Source of the DNA: Tuctoria greenei | Taxonomy: Eukaryota > Streptophyta > Magnoliopsida > Poales > Poaceae | DNA length: 64,000 nucleotides | Assembly (NCBI GenBank): GCA_036927565.1 | Contig: JAYESD010000004.1 | Span: 92,074,942 to 92,138,941, forward strand | Direction of reading: 5' to 3' | Shown: positions 23,748 through 35,650 of the stretch, piece by piece | Layout: each line of letters begins with the position of its first letter | How positions within the stretch are numbered: the stretch's first letter is position 1 | The notes under the pieces: generated by a model | The model's database searches: none | What the model saw: the letters and a program-made list of their open reading frames with translations, nothing else | What the model was told of the DNA's origin: nothing | Translations under genes and position numbers: made by a program

Positions 23748-26700
23748 TTTGGGGACCGGAATCCCGACCTCCAAGGATCTCATTGGGTGGTGTCGTGCGA
23801 TGCGACACCCAACAATATTCAAGAAAAGGACAAGAACAATTTACAATACCAAGTATTTATTGAAAAGACTTCGCACTAGCAACACACAACTCACGGCGGC
23901 GTGTAGGGTTCCCACTCGACCGTAAACCCTGTAGGCGGTGCAGACTCGTCATCAAACCCGTCATCAGTTGTATAATCTGCAAAAACTTGTTAACTGCAAA
24001 CGTGGGCATAAGGCTCAGCAAGACTAACCCGTCTCACTAGACATATGCAAGGGTGAATATTAAGCATAGGTAAGGTAAAGCATAAAGGACTCGCCTACAA
24101 GTGGATCCTTATAGTCATGTTTTAACTTGCACATGACATTCTTCAGGCACGGCACATCATAGACTCCACAATCAAACAAGAAACGTTTTGCCGATGATAT
24201 GACATGCACAAAACACATAATGCTTTTACAGGTAAAGTATGGGGAAACTGTAAACTTTTAATTGTACTATTTCTAAGCCAAACAAGGCTGTCCAAGCAAT
24301 TTGTAATCCCATATATCATATTCTCCTAACTTCTTCAGTATTTACTACATCAGCACAGTGAACAAGTGGTACTCTATTACCGCGACGGACGATGATTACA
24401 ATCAGGATACACCTGGAACAAAACGACACATACGCACTTTCAAAAATGTCAGTGAGTACATACAGCAGTACCTACATAACACTTCAGTACTAGTCGTATA
24501 TGGCCACCTTTCACTAAACACTTGAATGTCGAACCGGTCGATCCGTAACGAGTAGGAGGTCACTGCGTGAGGCGTACTCTGATGTGCCCACCAGCTGATT
24601 TACACCTTGCTACCCTCAACCCATGCCTATAAAACGGAACGGAATGCCTCGACAAACTAGAATCAAGTTACGTCAGTTTACTGGAGCCCATTCCTCCAAT
24701 ATGTCACCGGTACAATTCAAGCTTGTCCAGCAAAGCTGCACACGAAATGGTCCTCAATCGACACAAGCAGGGATACACACGTGAGACCACATCTCGCTGC
24801 ATCTTACCCATTGCTCGGTCTCAATTTCATATTCATAAACCGTTTTCTGATTCCAGATCCTCCCGTGTGATAAAATTCCTATCTCGCTAGTAGATTCCAA
24901 CTACTCGACTTCTACCGAATATCCTATGAGCATAAGCATAGCAGTGTCTACTAAACGGGCCGTAGACCTAACCAAGAATCCATAGGATTTGTGGGCCATG
25001 CAAGTGGAACTGGGGCTTGCCTGAATGCGAGTTTGAGCCTATGTTAGTTTCTGGCAGCTAGACCTCCAAAGCTTCCGGCTTCTCCTCGATTTCAGCTACT
25101 ACACGATATGCATATACTAGGTATGAATGACTTTGAAAATAATTAATATGCTTGAGGTGGTGTGAATATCCTAGGATGAAAATAAGATAATTATCTTAAT
25201 TGGCTTTGGGACTTTTATGGTAGATACTAGTGACTATAGAGAAATTTCTTGCAAAGAACAGGAGATGATCAAGGAAGTTTGTTGTTCTTAAAAATTATGG
25301 TAAGCAATAAGCTTCTCTAAATTTTGGTTGAATTTTGGAGACCTATCATGGCTACCAAGGGTTGTATCATGTAGAGGGGTTCTCACTGGTTCTAGAAAAA
25401 TTTGTTTCACTATTTTCTAACTTTCCTACAGGGAGAAACTGATTTTTCAAGTTTGGGTAAGTTTCTGGGAATTTATTTTCTATTTTTCTCAATTTATAAC
25501 TACATAGAGATTTGGAATATTGATCATCCCAGTATTTTAAGTACAAAGAACTTGAAATCTTTACTGGAGATCAAGTGTATTAACAATAGTGTTCTGACCA
25601 AAATTGGGAGTTTTTCAATTAACAGAACTGCAGGAATGAATTCTTTAATTGCTTATCTGAATTATAGAGGAATTTCCATGGCTTTTCATACAAATCCATG
25701 TGCACCACTGGAATGTATTTTTCATGCTGATTCTAACAAAATTTATTTGAGAATTTTTGGTTAATTCTAGTGGAAGTTATTGATTTTCCAAATTTGGATT
25801 GAATCTGGATTTATTTTTCATATTGGAAATTTTAAATAAAGGCGCCGGTCCCACTTCATTTGAATCGGGCCAATCAGAACTGAGCCACACCAGGAGCCAT
25901 GGGGTTAACCCACACAGCCACACCGGATCCGCGTTCAGAGCTAATCCCACGCGAGAGGGCGTCGTTGACAAGTGGGACCTGCACCCTTCGTCTACCTCCC
26001 GACGCGGCGGCGTCTCTCGTTGGAACTGCGGCGGCGCTTCGCCAGACCTAGTTGCGTTGATCTCCTTCCGGCCTCGCCTTGACCGCTCAACCATAAAATC
26101 AACCGCGCAAGCTGATGGTGGTGTCCAATCAAGTCGGCGATGGCCGGAGACGGCAGTGTGACAGTGACGGCAAAGCTAGGGTTTCGGCATTTGTTGGAAA
26201 TGCTCAGAAATGGCGTAATAGGCTTGGGAAAAAGTTGGGAATGTTCATGAGAGCACTAGGGTGATGATTTTAGGGTTAGAATGGGGTGACATTGCCGGCA
26301 AAGCTGAGTTTGACGGTGAAGTACGGTTTTTCAACTGGCGGTCGCGAAATCTCGAAATCTATGGTGCTCGGTTAATAACTTTCAGAGTCCTTGGGGAGTG
26401 AGCTTCATTAGGACATACAGAAGCTATCTTCTAACCAGATTAAAGGATGATTGCAAGAATGAAACGAATTTAAGCGTTAAGCCTTGCTATTCTATTGAGA
26501 AATCGTTCGGTTATCGAATAAGAACTCGAGCTACACTTCATGTCATAGGCTTAGATTCTGTGATCATAAACTAGAGAGGATTGCAAACCTTTTTGCCTAA
26601 AGGAGCGAGGCTGGAAACGGCCTAGAACTGGAGCTCGACGATGAGACAGTGAAGGTTCTCAGCGGCTTCCTCGACAAAGACCGGAAAACTTCAAAATATC

Positions 26701-27807
26701 CCGAGCAGAAGCTATGTCACGATCAATGACCAAATAGAACACGTAGATGAGGTTGTGACAAGCCTTTTATCTACTTACAGATCGGGGAGAAACGACTTCA
26801 ATCGTCGGTGAAAACTCGATCGAACAGAGGCAGCGTGAATGGCGCGAACCGAGGTGGAGTTCAACGGGACAACCAAGGGGGTTATTTATAGGGACAGAGG
26901 GATGAGGGGAGCAGGCCACGGCGCAGGCAAGCAGGCAGCTCGTCGCGTTTTCGTGCACTGCCGGCGTCGATCGGCGGGAAGAGCTGGATACAGAGCACCC
27001 CGTGGGTTGCACTCGAGAAATGGGTTAGGCTGATAGTAGGTCCCACCTCCTCTTATCCTCTTCCCCTCTCTGCAACTTCAATTCTCCTACCAAACATGAT
27101 CCAAAAATTTTAGATTTTTGTGGGGAGGCCAATGTAAATATCTGGAATTTGATTCTGTCATTGTATTTTGATATGGAGCAAGTTTCAAGTGAATTTCAAA
27201 TTTGAATTTGAAATTTGATTAAATTCAATGGTGTCACTTATTTAAATAGCAATTGAGTTCCAAAATCTCTGAAACTTTGAGGACAAGTCAAGCAAGTCAT
27301 ACAAACCATAACGGTGTGTTCAAATCTTGATGTTCAAATAAGTTGAACAGAATTCAAAATTTGAATTCCTAAGATGGTCTGAATTTGCTAAGCGTCTCAA
27401 ATAAAATAGCAAATGGAGTTCAAAATTTATGAAACATTGCAGGAAGTCTATTTGGAATATTAGTAAACCATAGAAAAATTTATGGCCTCAGATTTGAATA
27501 ATTTTGACAGGGCCAAATGTACAGTAGCATATTCAATTTGTAATTAATTTGAATATATAATGGGTACTACATATTAATTTGACCTAGGATCCTCTATTCA
27601 AATAATTCCAAACTTTGAAGAGAGGTCAAAAGAATTTATCTAAGATTATTGTTGAAGTCCATTCCTCACGTTAATAAAAGTTAAGCATGAGTGGAAGAAA
27701 ATATTTGATGAGATCAAGTTCATAGGCATAGCTATAACTGGTCTCCATTAGGGTTGATAACCAACTTACAACTGAACCTCATATGAAGGACAATGTGGGA
27801 TTTTACA
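23748..27807 (-). repeat. Del-B 3' LTR (4.06 kb)
   Basis: On the minus strand it starts TGTAAAATCCCACATTG and ends GGTCCCCAAA, where the other copy ends GGTCCCCACA, so the terminal CA has mutated. It lacks a ~97-base block (equivalent of 35775-35870) and a ~95-base block (equivalent of 36988-37076) that the 5' LTR has. Confidence 0.85.
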
Positions 27808-27820
27808 TGCCCCCCCCTTA
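27808..27820 (-). other. Del-B polypurine tract
   Basis: On the minus strand it reads TAAGGGGGGGGCA, directly before the 3' LTR. It would prime plus-strand DNA synthesis. Confidence 0.75.
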
Positions 27821-27855
27821 AAAGAATCTCGTCCCGAAGGATAAAATGAAAAGAT

Positions 27856-29232
27856 CTAATGAACATATGACGTTAACAAGTCCGAATAGTTGGTTCTAGG
27901 ATATTCCTCGCTTTCCCACGTTGCTTCATCAACGGTGTGGTTTCCCCACAAGACTTTGTAGAAATGCAAGGTGCGGTTTCTTGTGGTACGAGTCTTCTCA
28001 TCGACTATCTGGGTTGGATGTTTGGAGTAATTAAGATCTGGTTGGAGAGCTTCCAGATCCTCCATACGGACTTCCGCTTGGGCCTTGAGACATTTTATCA
28101 ATTGCGAAATGCGAAACACATTGTGGACCCCTGAAAGCGATGCTGGCAGCTCTAGCTGATAGGCTACAGGTCCGCATTGCTCACTTATCGCGAATGGTCT
28201 GATGAAACGCGAAGCTAGCTTCCCTTTTACTCCGAAGCGATGAATCCCTTTCATCGGGGATACGCGAAGGTAAACGTGATCCCCGATATCAAAGTGAAGG
28301 GGGCGACATTGTTTGTCCACATAGCTTTTCTGACGAGACTGAGCAGCCTTGAGGTTGGCTTGAATAACTCATACTCGTTCTTCGGCTTCCTTCACCAAGT
28401 CAATATCATATGTTACTCATTCACCGGATTTACACCAGTTTAAAGGTGTGCGACACTTCTGGCCATAATGAGCTTCATATGCTTCCATTTGGATGCTAGT
28501 CTGATAACCATTGTTGCATGAAAACTCTGCCAATGGTATATGATCATCCCAATTCTTACCATGGTGGATGGCACAGGCGCGGAGCATATCCTCTAGCACT
28601 TGGTTTACTCGTTCCGTTTGACCATCAGTCTGTGGATGGTAAGCTGAGCTTTGAATCAATTTGGTACCCAGAGATGCGTGGAGCTGCTCCCAAAATGAAG
28701 CAACAAACAAGGTTCCACAATCTGATATGATAGTGCGGGGTACTCCGTGTAAGCATAAGATCCTAGCAATATACAGCTCTGCATGTTGTCGTGCCACATA
28801 CTTGACATTGACTGGAATAAAGTGAGCCAACTTGGTGAGTCGGTCGACTATCACCCAAATCGATTCATCCTTGCGAAAGGTGAGAGGTAATCCAACAATG
28901 AAATCCATGCTGATGTCGTCCCATTTCCAGCCCGGTAAGCTTAAAGGTTGTAGTTGTCCGGGTGCCTTTAGATTGTCGACTTTCACTCGTCGACACGTAT
29001 CACATTCGGATACATACTCCGCTATTTCCCTCTTCATCCGAGTCCACCAAAATTTCTTCTTCAAGTCTTGGTACAATTTGTTACTCCCGGAATGAATAGA
29101 ATATTTGGACAAATGAGCTTCGTCCAAAATTTTCTTCTGAAGTCCCACATTGCGGGGTACCACGATGCGGTCTTTGAACCAGATGCTACCGTCATCGTCA
29201 CCTCGGAAACACTTCATTCCCCCCTTTTGCAT
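27856..29232 (-). pseudogene. Del-B integrase with chromodomain
   Basis: The minus frame begins with the integrase zinc-binding region (DEAHLSKYSIHSGSNK, then CDTCRRVK). The catalytic core follows, with Asp in SMDFIVGLP, Asp in ISDCGTLF and Glu in QTERVNQVLE, so the D-D-E triad is kept. In-frame TGA codons at 28417-28419 and 28369-28371 break the same frame. The C-terminal part (28320-27856) has HFDIGDHVYLRVSPMKG and ends in a chromodomain (PTQIVDEKTRTT, HFYKVLWGNHTVDEATWE). That domain directs chromoviruses to heterochromatin. At least the first TGA replaces an Arg kept in Del-A. A TAG separates it from the RNase H frame. Confidence 0.82.
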
Positions 29233-29262
29233 TCTTTGGCGAATATGCGATAGGCCCTTGTC

Positions 29263-29781
29263 CTACTTCTGAGCCTCCACAATTTCCTCCCTTATGGTAG
29301 GAATGAGGGATAGATTGTAGAGCGCCCCATACAAAACCATGTATAGACTCGGTTCTCCTTCCTCTATCAAGATAATAGAAAGGTTATTGATATGGGACTT
29401 GCGACTTAGCGCATCTTCGACTACATTTGCCTCTCCGGGATGGTAGTTGATCTCAATTTCATAGTCTTTGATTAATTCCAACCATCTTTGTTGTCGCATA
29501 TTCAAATCCTTCTGGGTGAAGATGTACTTCAAGCTTTTGTGATCGGTGTAGAGATGTACTAGGTTGCCCCATAGATAGTGTCTCCACATTTTTAATGCTA
29601 GTATCACGACAGCGAGCTCAAGATCATGAGTTGGATAATGCTGCTCATGGTTCCGTAGCTGCCGTGATCCATAAGTGATCACCCTTCTGTCTTGCATTAA
29701 TACGCAACCTAAACCAATCCCAGATGCATCACAATAAACATCAAATGATCTAGTTGTGTCTGGTTGGGCTAATACTGGCAC
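29263..29781 (-). pseudogene. Del-B RNase H
   Basis: It reads FDVYCDASGIGLGCVLMQD, then DLELAVVILALKMWRHYL and LYTDHKSLKYIF, the Ty3 RNase H with its D-E-D set. The end of the domain keeps HPGEANVVEDALSRKSH. It is in the same frame as the integrase below, separated by a TAG near 29264. The link to RT (29782-30095) is degraded, with a frame change and stops, though GLAGYY-like and KPVTELLEKGKK fragments remain. RNase H would remove the RNA strand after reverse transcription. Confidence 0.8.
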
Positions 29782-30095
29782 TGTTGTGAGATGTTTTACT
29801 AACGCTTGAAAACTTTCCTCACATTCCTTTGTCCATGTCTATTTCTTTCCTTTCTCCAGAAGTTCCGTCACTGGTTTAGCTATCTTGGAAAAGCTTGGAT
29901 GAACCTCTAGTAATATCCTGCTAAACCCAGGAAACTTTGAACTTCATGCACAGACTTAGGAGACTCCCATTTGAGTACTTGCTTAATCTTGCTTGGATCA
30001 ACTACAATCCCTTCGGCAGAGATGATGTGCCCTAGAAATGGCACTTGGTTGATCCAGAACTCACATTTGCTAAACTTAGTGTACAACTTGTGGTC

Positions 30096-31170
30096 TCACA
30101 ATTGCTGAAGCACGATGTGCAAATGTTGTGCATGTTCTTCTTCAGATTTTGCGTACACAAGGATGTCGTTGATGAAGACCACGACAAACTTGTCCAAATT
30201 CGGCACGAACACCGAATTCATGAGATACATGAAATGGGCCGGTGCTTTGGTCAATCCGAAGGACATGACAAGGTACTCATATAATCCATACCTCGTCGAG
30301 AATGCTTTCTTACATATATCCTCTGGTCGAATCCAGATTTGATGATATCCATAGCAAAGATCCATTTTTGAAAATACCCGATCACCCACCAATTGATCGA
30401 ACAAAATATCGATACGGGTTAGTGGATACTTGTTCTTGATCGTGACAGCATTGAGTGGACGATAGTCCACACATATCTCAACATTTTATCCTTCTTGTCC
30501 ACGAACAATGCAGAACAGCCCCAAGGTGATGAACTTGGACGAATGAAACCCTTGTCCAAAAGTTCCTTCAGCTGCTCTTTCAGTCCTGCAAGTTCCTTAG
30601 GTGCCATCTTATACGGCTTTCTCGAGATTGGCACTGTTCCCGGTACAAGTTCAATCTTAAACTCGACATCTCTTTCTGGTGGCATGCCAGGAAGATCTTC
30701 GGGAAAAACGTCCAGATACTTACATACTACTGGAATGTCTTCGAGTTTACAGACCTGAGTGTTATAAGTAGTTTGAGTCACGTGGATATTATTCTCAACA
30801 GTGAGAGTTTGGGGAGAGTGGAGCGGAGAATTTAGATATATCCTCCGAGGAACGATGTCAATAATAGCACATTTGTATTGCAACCATGACATCCCTAAGA
30901 TGACATCTAACTTCTGATGCTCTAGTATAATGAGAGAGATAGGGTATATGTTCCCACCCAAATTAATAGGTACCCTATGGACCATCTTATCTACGACTAC
31001 TTTTCCTCCCGGAGAACAAATCATATATGGGCTTTTTGTGAAAAAGATAGGCAACTGGTATTGACTGACATAAGACTTGCTAAAAAAAGTTGTGGGAAGC
31101 ACAGGAGTCAAAAAGGATGACTACTTGATGACCAATGAGAGAGAACGTACCCGTGAGTACGGGTGCGCCT
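30096..31170 (-). pseudogene. Del-B protease C-terminal part and reverse transcriptase
   Basis: The upstream frame (31111-30419) covers the protease end (ILEHQKLDVILGMSWL), the linker (KLEDIPVVCKYLDVFPEDL) and RT start (FIRPSSSPWGCSALFVDKKD). A frameshift near 30430-30470 leads to the second frame with MDYRPLNAVTIKNKYPLTRID and FGLTKAPAHFMYLMN. The catalytic box reads FINDILVY; Asn replaces the first Asp of F-I-D-D, which should abolish polymerase activity. The protease active site just upstream (31083-31125) reads LFDSCASHNF, with Cys in place of Gly in D-S-G-A. A TGA at 30096 stands where Del-A has Arg. Confidence 0.82.
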
Positions 31171-32367
31171 TTTGGAACGTCCTCGATGGCGAGGTGGTGG
31201 ACGTTGCCGGTTCTGGTGGCTGGCTTCTTAGGATGGTTGCGAGGCTGGTTTGCCCCTGGTACGATGACTGTCCTCCACTCTGCGGGCAATCCTTGGCGAA
31301 GTGTCCCGTACGTCCACACGTATAACGTGTGTACGGGGTCTGACCGGCACGGAATGGAGGACGGAATCCCGGTGCACGCGGTGGAGGTAGAGGTGCACGC
31401 GGAATCATACCTTGTTGCTGTTGTGGGCGAAAGCCGACGTTGATGAATGGGAGACCACGAAACATCAGTGGTCGTGATGGCGGGTGCCACCTCTGGTCGG
31501 ATGGTTATCGATACACCATGCGGTACTTCTGAGGAGTACCCCCTCCGCTGCCCTGCGGAGCATTCCTTTTGTTCTTGTCGGAGAAGAGTTCCCTAGTAGC
31601 GTCTTCCTGCACGATCGCGGCATTGACCATGTTGTTGAAGCTGCTGCTGTTGAACAAGGCAAGCTTGTCCTTCATCTTGGGGTTCAAACCCCGATAGAAG
31701 CATTCCCGCTTCCAATCTTCAGTACTCACTTGGTCCTAAGCATATTGGGCCAAGTGGTTTAATATCTTGTAGTACTCGTAGGCACTCCTTCCTCCTTGCT
31801 TCAGCTCCATCGACTCTTGAAGCTTCATCCTTATAACACCGGGAGATATGTGATAGGCGCGAAATGCCTCCCGGAATTCCTCCCAGCTCGCGGCATAGCC
31901 GGCTGGTCGTGCGGCAAGGTATTTTGCCCACCACGCACCAGCAGACCAGTGTAATTGTTGGGCCGCGAACAGAGTCTTCTGATGTTCGGTCACACGTAGC
32001 AAACGAACTTCCCTTCAATGCAGTGGAGCCAGTTGTCCGCCTCCAACAGTTCATCGGCCTCCATGAAGACCGGCGGGTGCGTTGACATGAAGTCCGAGTA
32101 TGAACTCGTAGAAAGCTGTCGTGGACCCCGCAACTGGTCGCCCTCTTTGACAGGACGAATGCTGGACTAAAGTCCGCAGTAACTCCGTTTGCTCATCGCG
32201 CGAGCCAAGCACTACGGCAAGAACCTCCGCTAGACTCCTTGGAAGTTCAGGAGGTGGTGGTGGAGCAACTCGTTGCTGCGGTGTCGCAGCTGTCTCCTGA
32301 GTCGGAGATTCATCCTCACGTCTACGACTTGATCCTCCATTTCAGGCGTCGAGCGCGTATGCACCAT
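31171..32367 (-). pseudogene. gag: Del-B Gag
   Basis: The start is ATG at 32367 (MVHTRSTPEMEDQ), typical for Tekay/Del Gag. Blocks follow in shifting frames: QKTLFAAQQLHWSAGAWW and EEFREAFRAYHISPGVIRMK near 31985-31840, GLNPKMKDKLALFNSSSF near 31690, then YTRYTCGRTGHFAKDC near 31310. The zinc knuckle has lost its first Cys (Arg present), leaving only part of CX2CX4HX4C. At least three frame changes disrupt it. The capsid domain would assemble particles and the knuckle would bind element RNA. Confidence 0.78.
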
Positions 32368-32745
32368 TCTGCATCCAAATGACTTAAAATCAGCACACGT
32401 TTTCTTTTCCTTTATCCATTTCATTATTCTGTAGCACGACTATTGACAAGGGAATAAGTGCATAACATTCACACATATTGATAAAGTATAAACTTTATAC
32501 AAGATATATTATCTCATGACCATGTTTAAAGTAGTGAACTCCAAAACGATGGACTCCCACTATATAAGTGCATCTCTACCATACTTGGTCCCCATGAGAT
32601 GTCATACACATCTTTTCATCTTAGACATAACCACTACTATTCTTAATATGATACAAACATGGCCACAAAATAAACACGAGCAACTATTAAAATATATGTT
32701 ACCCCGTGATGGCAGAAGTGCTGCCACATCCCACTCCAATACGTC

Positions 32746-33705
32746 TTATTTGACGTAATCTAGTTCTTCGGGATCTTCTTCTTCTTCGTTCAAAATTGGT
32801 GCCACAGGTGTGGTTGCGGAGGCAAGAGTTGCTACCTCACCCACCATTGATGATATCGTAGCAACTAAAGATTTCACATCAGCCTGTAAAAGAAAAATCC
32901 TCAAGTCTTCCAGTTCTTTATATGCATTTTTGGAACTGGTCTTCCAATCCTGAGTCTCCCCTCTGAATTGATCCCTTTCTTGAGTCACCTCACTCAGCTG
33001 CTCATCCAACAGTTGCACCTCGAGTTGACTCGCTTCCAACGCGCTTTCCGCATGTTGCGTTTTCATGCGAGGCTCCGATTGAGCTTTAACAGCCTGGTGC
33101 CACTGATTCTCACTTAAGTTTAGATGGAGATTTAGGGGAGTAACTGTGGCCCTAAGTGAGTCATTGGCCCCTTCAATGTGATCCCTTCGAATCATAGCCT
33201 GCTTCAGGTCATTCATCATTTTTCCAAGACTAGCATGCTGATCAAGGCTCTCTTTTCACGCTGATGCTGCATATGACGCTAAAATCATCTTGGGTACTTC
33301 TTCAGTATTCCCATATGCTGCAACCATCCGACTTGCCCACTCGTCACCGGCTGTACTGTCGACCGGAAAGAGCGCGAAAGGAGTGTCAGCCATAGCACGG
33401 TAATGAAGTTTGCAAAACTTCATTATGGCAACACTTGCGGCATAACACCACGTGTCTTCCAATTGAATCCCTTGCACTTGGGATGAGAAAGGAGCCCATC
33501 CAATATTTAATGGAGCAGCAGGCACATCGACATAAATGGTCTATCTTGTCACACCTCCGTCATCGATCTCCTTGCCCCAATAGTCCTGTATTTCACGTTA
33601 TCCAGACCGTTAAAGCATTGCTATCAACAAATCCGGAAAACCCTTCAGAAGAGTACACTTCGTGAACACCCATCCGTTTGGTAAGTATACTATAGAATCA
33701 GCCAT
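32746..33705 (-). pseudogene. Extra leader ORF of Del-B with coiled coil
   Basis: One minus-strand frame of exactly 320 codons runs from ATG at 33705 (MADSIVYLPNGWVF) to a TAG at 32746, interrupted by TAA codons near codon 32, a TAG before IYVDVPAAP and a TGA after ILASYAASA. The N-terminal half is globular-looking (GWAPFSSQVQGIQLEDTWC, MADTPFALFPVDSTAGDEW). The C-terminal half is a long helical, heptad-rich stretch (LEASQLEVQLLDEQLSEV) ending in an acidic tail (EEEEDPEELD). It sits between primer site and gag, and Del-A lacks it. Similar ORFs occur beside grass retroelements. I know of no assigned function. Confidence 0.55.
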
Positions 33706-35650
33706 CTGTGAAAAATATATTGGAACAATGAGAAGGTTTCCAACTCCCAATAGTTTATGAAAATTTTAAAACTAGAGTTGTAATCTCAGTCTGCCCCAGC
33801 TGACCTTCCTGTATTAATTGAAAATTTTCATACAGGAAACGTCAGAACCAGAGGTTGGGTTGAATACAAAAGTTGTAGTACACTTTACATCCTTTCCAGA
33901 TTGTACTAAAACAGCTCCAGGTGAGCTAGGAAAGAGAATCTATGCAGGTTTGAATTTGTCCCAAATTTTCTGGAAATTTTGACAGAACCTCTCCTGTATA
34001 TATGGTGATTTCCACAATTTATACAGGTATATCATGACAATATATTGAGGTAATGACAAAATAAACATTGTATAACATCAAGTTAACAATCCATAGGTAA
34101 AAGAATTCGGCCATGAAACATTTTTTACATAGGTATAGTGCGGTAATTCAAAACTATGTGCCAACTGTTTTAAGTTCTGATCTGCCAGAACTGAGTTTTC
34201 AACCATATGAATTAAACACAGTTACACCAAGATTTAGGCCATGAGTGCAACATAAAGTTGATAGAGGACTTGATAAGCTTTCCAGAAATGTATATATATG
34301 ACCATTTCACTATTATGGATCAAAATCTAGAGCTATCTAAACTTAACAGATGAAGTGACTGTTGTTCAACAGCAGCCCGGCAGTTCACTGTTTTGAGCTC
34401 GAAATTTGAATTGCCTACATTTCGAATCAAGAGAAACTTTAAATAACAAAACTGTAGATATGCTTCTAGAATTTTCAGATATATATCACAATAATTAAGA
34501 AGATTTCTCTACAGTGAGTTATTGCAAAAATACAGAGACTGGTACAATGGTAGGGTTATCTGGAGTAGTTTAAGCGTACCCCAAATTTCAACAGATTATC
34601 AAGCTTTTCTGCCCTAATGGTCAACAAAAAAGTTGTAAAGGACATCGAGAACTTTTCATTAATATAGCATAACCCTATGTTTATTCCTAACTAACCAACA
34701 TTACAACCTGGCGAAGTTGAGCAAACTTTAGCCAGAAATCAGGAATCTTGGTACTAACCCAATGTCGAATTAAAACTCATTTTGCGGAGTCCAAACCTAC
34801 CAGCACCTGATAGTTAGACTTTCCAAAATATAATGCATCCATTTTTGTCATTTGGGGATGGTCAATTATCAAAATTGATACAGACGGTACTACGTACCTC
34901 ACAAAAGAAAATTCTAACCGGTATTCCCGGATACGTTTATAGGTTGCCCTAGTACTGTTCACTCGTAAACGTGTTCTACACGGGTCGCTACTGTAGTCAA
35001 TGCTGCAGAAGACAAACAATCCCCTTTTCACACCTTCACACCTCAAGGGCATCACAGGGAAACACGACAGACAATCACAATAATATATATGAAAGTAAAT
35101 GCATACAACTTTGGTGTGAGTCGCCCTCGAGCGATGTCATGTCTTGAGGTACATGACTGTAATACGTCTGTACAGCAAAGACTCCTGCACGAACCGGCTT
35201 ATACACGCTCGGGCATACGTGTTTTGCATGCTCCAATAGAACATGAATGGTTATAGAGATGCAAACTATCAGGTTATACACCACCCGACGGGGGCTCCCA
35301 CTAACTTTGAAGCACGCTGGGGTACCGCGAGTCATAGGTTCTCAGAAACATGGAAAAATTTAGAGACTCCTATTATCATTTCCGTGCCAAGCCACGGAAA
35401 GACTTCCATGCTACCTCTCGCATTGTGAGGTTACCGCAATTTATCCGCTTACGGTGGCGTATCTTACCTCTTACCTAACATCAAAGCTTCATTACAAAAA
35501 TAATAACATATAAGTTAGTTTACCACCTTTATATCTTATACTAATAATACACCTTATAAGGTCATATAACTAATTCCTCACTCATATCCTAATTTTTGAA
35601 AATATGTTGTTTCAAGTACAATGTTCCCAATGATGCTCTGATACCATGTC
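33706..35650 (-). other. Del-B leader and primer-binding site
   Basis: The primer site TGGTATCAGAGC lies at 35635-35646 on the minus strand, four bases inside the 5' LTR. The rest is AT-rich leader without a supported gene. The portion 35100-35340 is homologous to the Del-A leader. Confidence 0.65.

Noticed and set aside
25402..25764. A 120-codon plus-strand ORF with a partial counterpart at 37517-37735
   Set aside because: It is antisense within the Del-B LTRs and truncated in the other copy, so it is not a conserved gene.
32746..33705. Interpretation of the leader ORF as a host gene on the minus strand
   Set aside because: It lies between the primer site and gag of a complete element with matched target duplications, so it belongs to the element.
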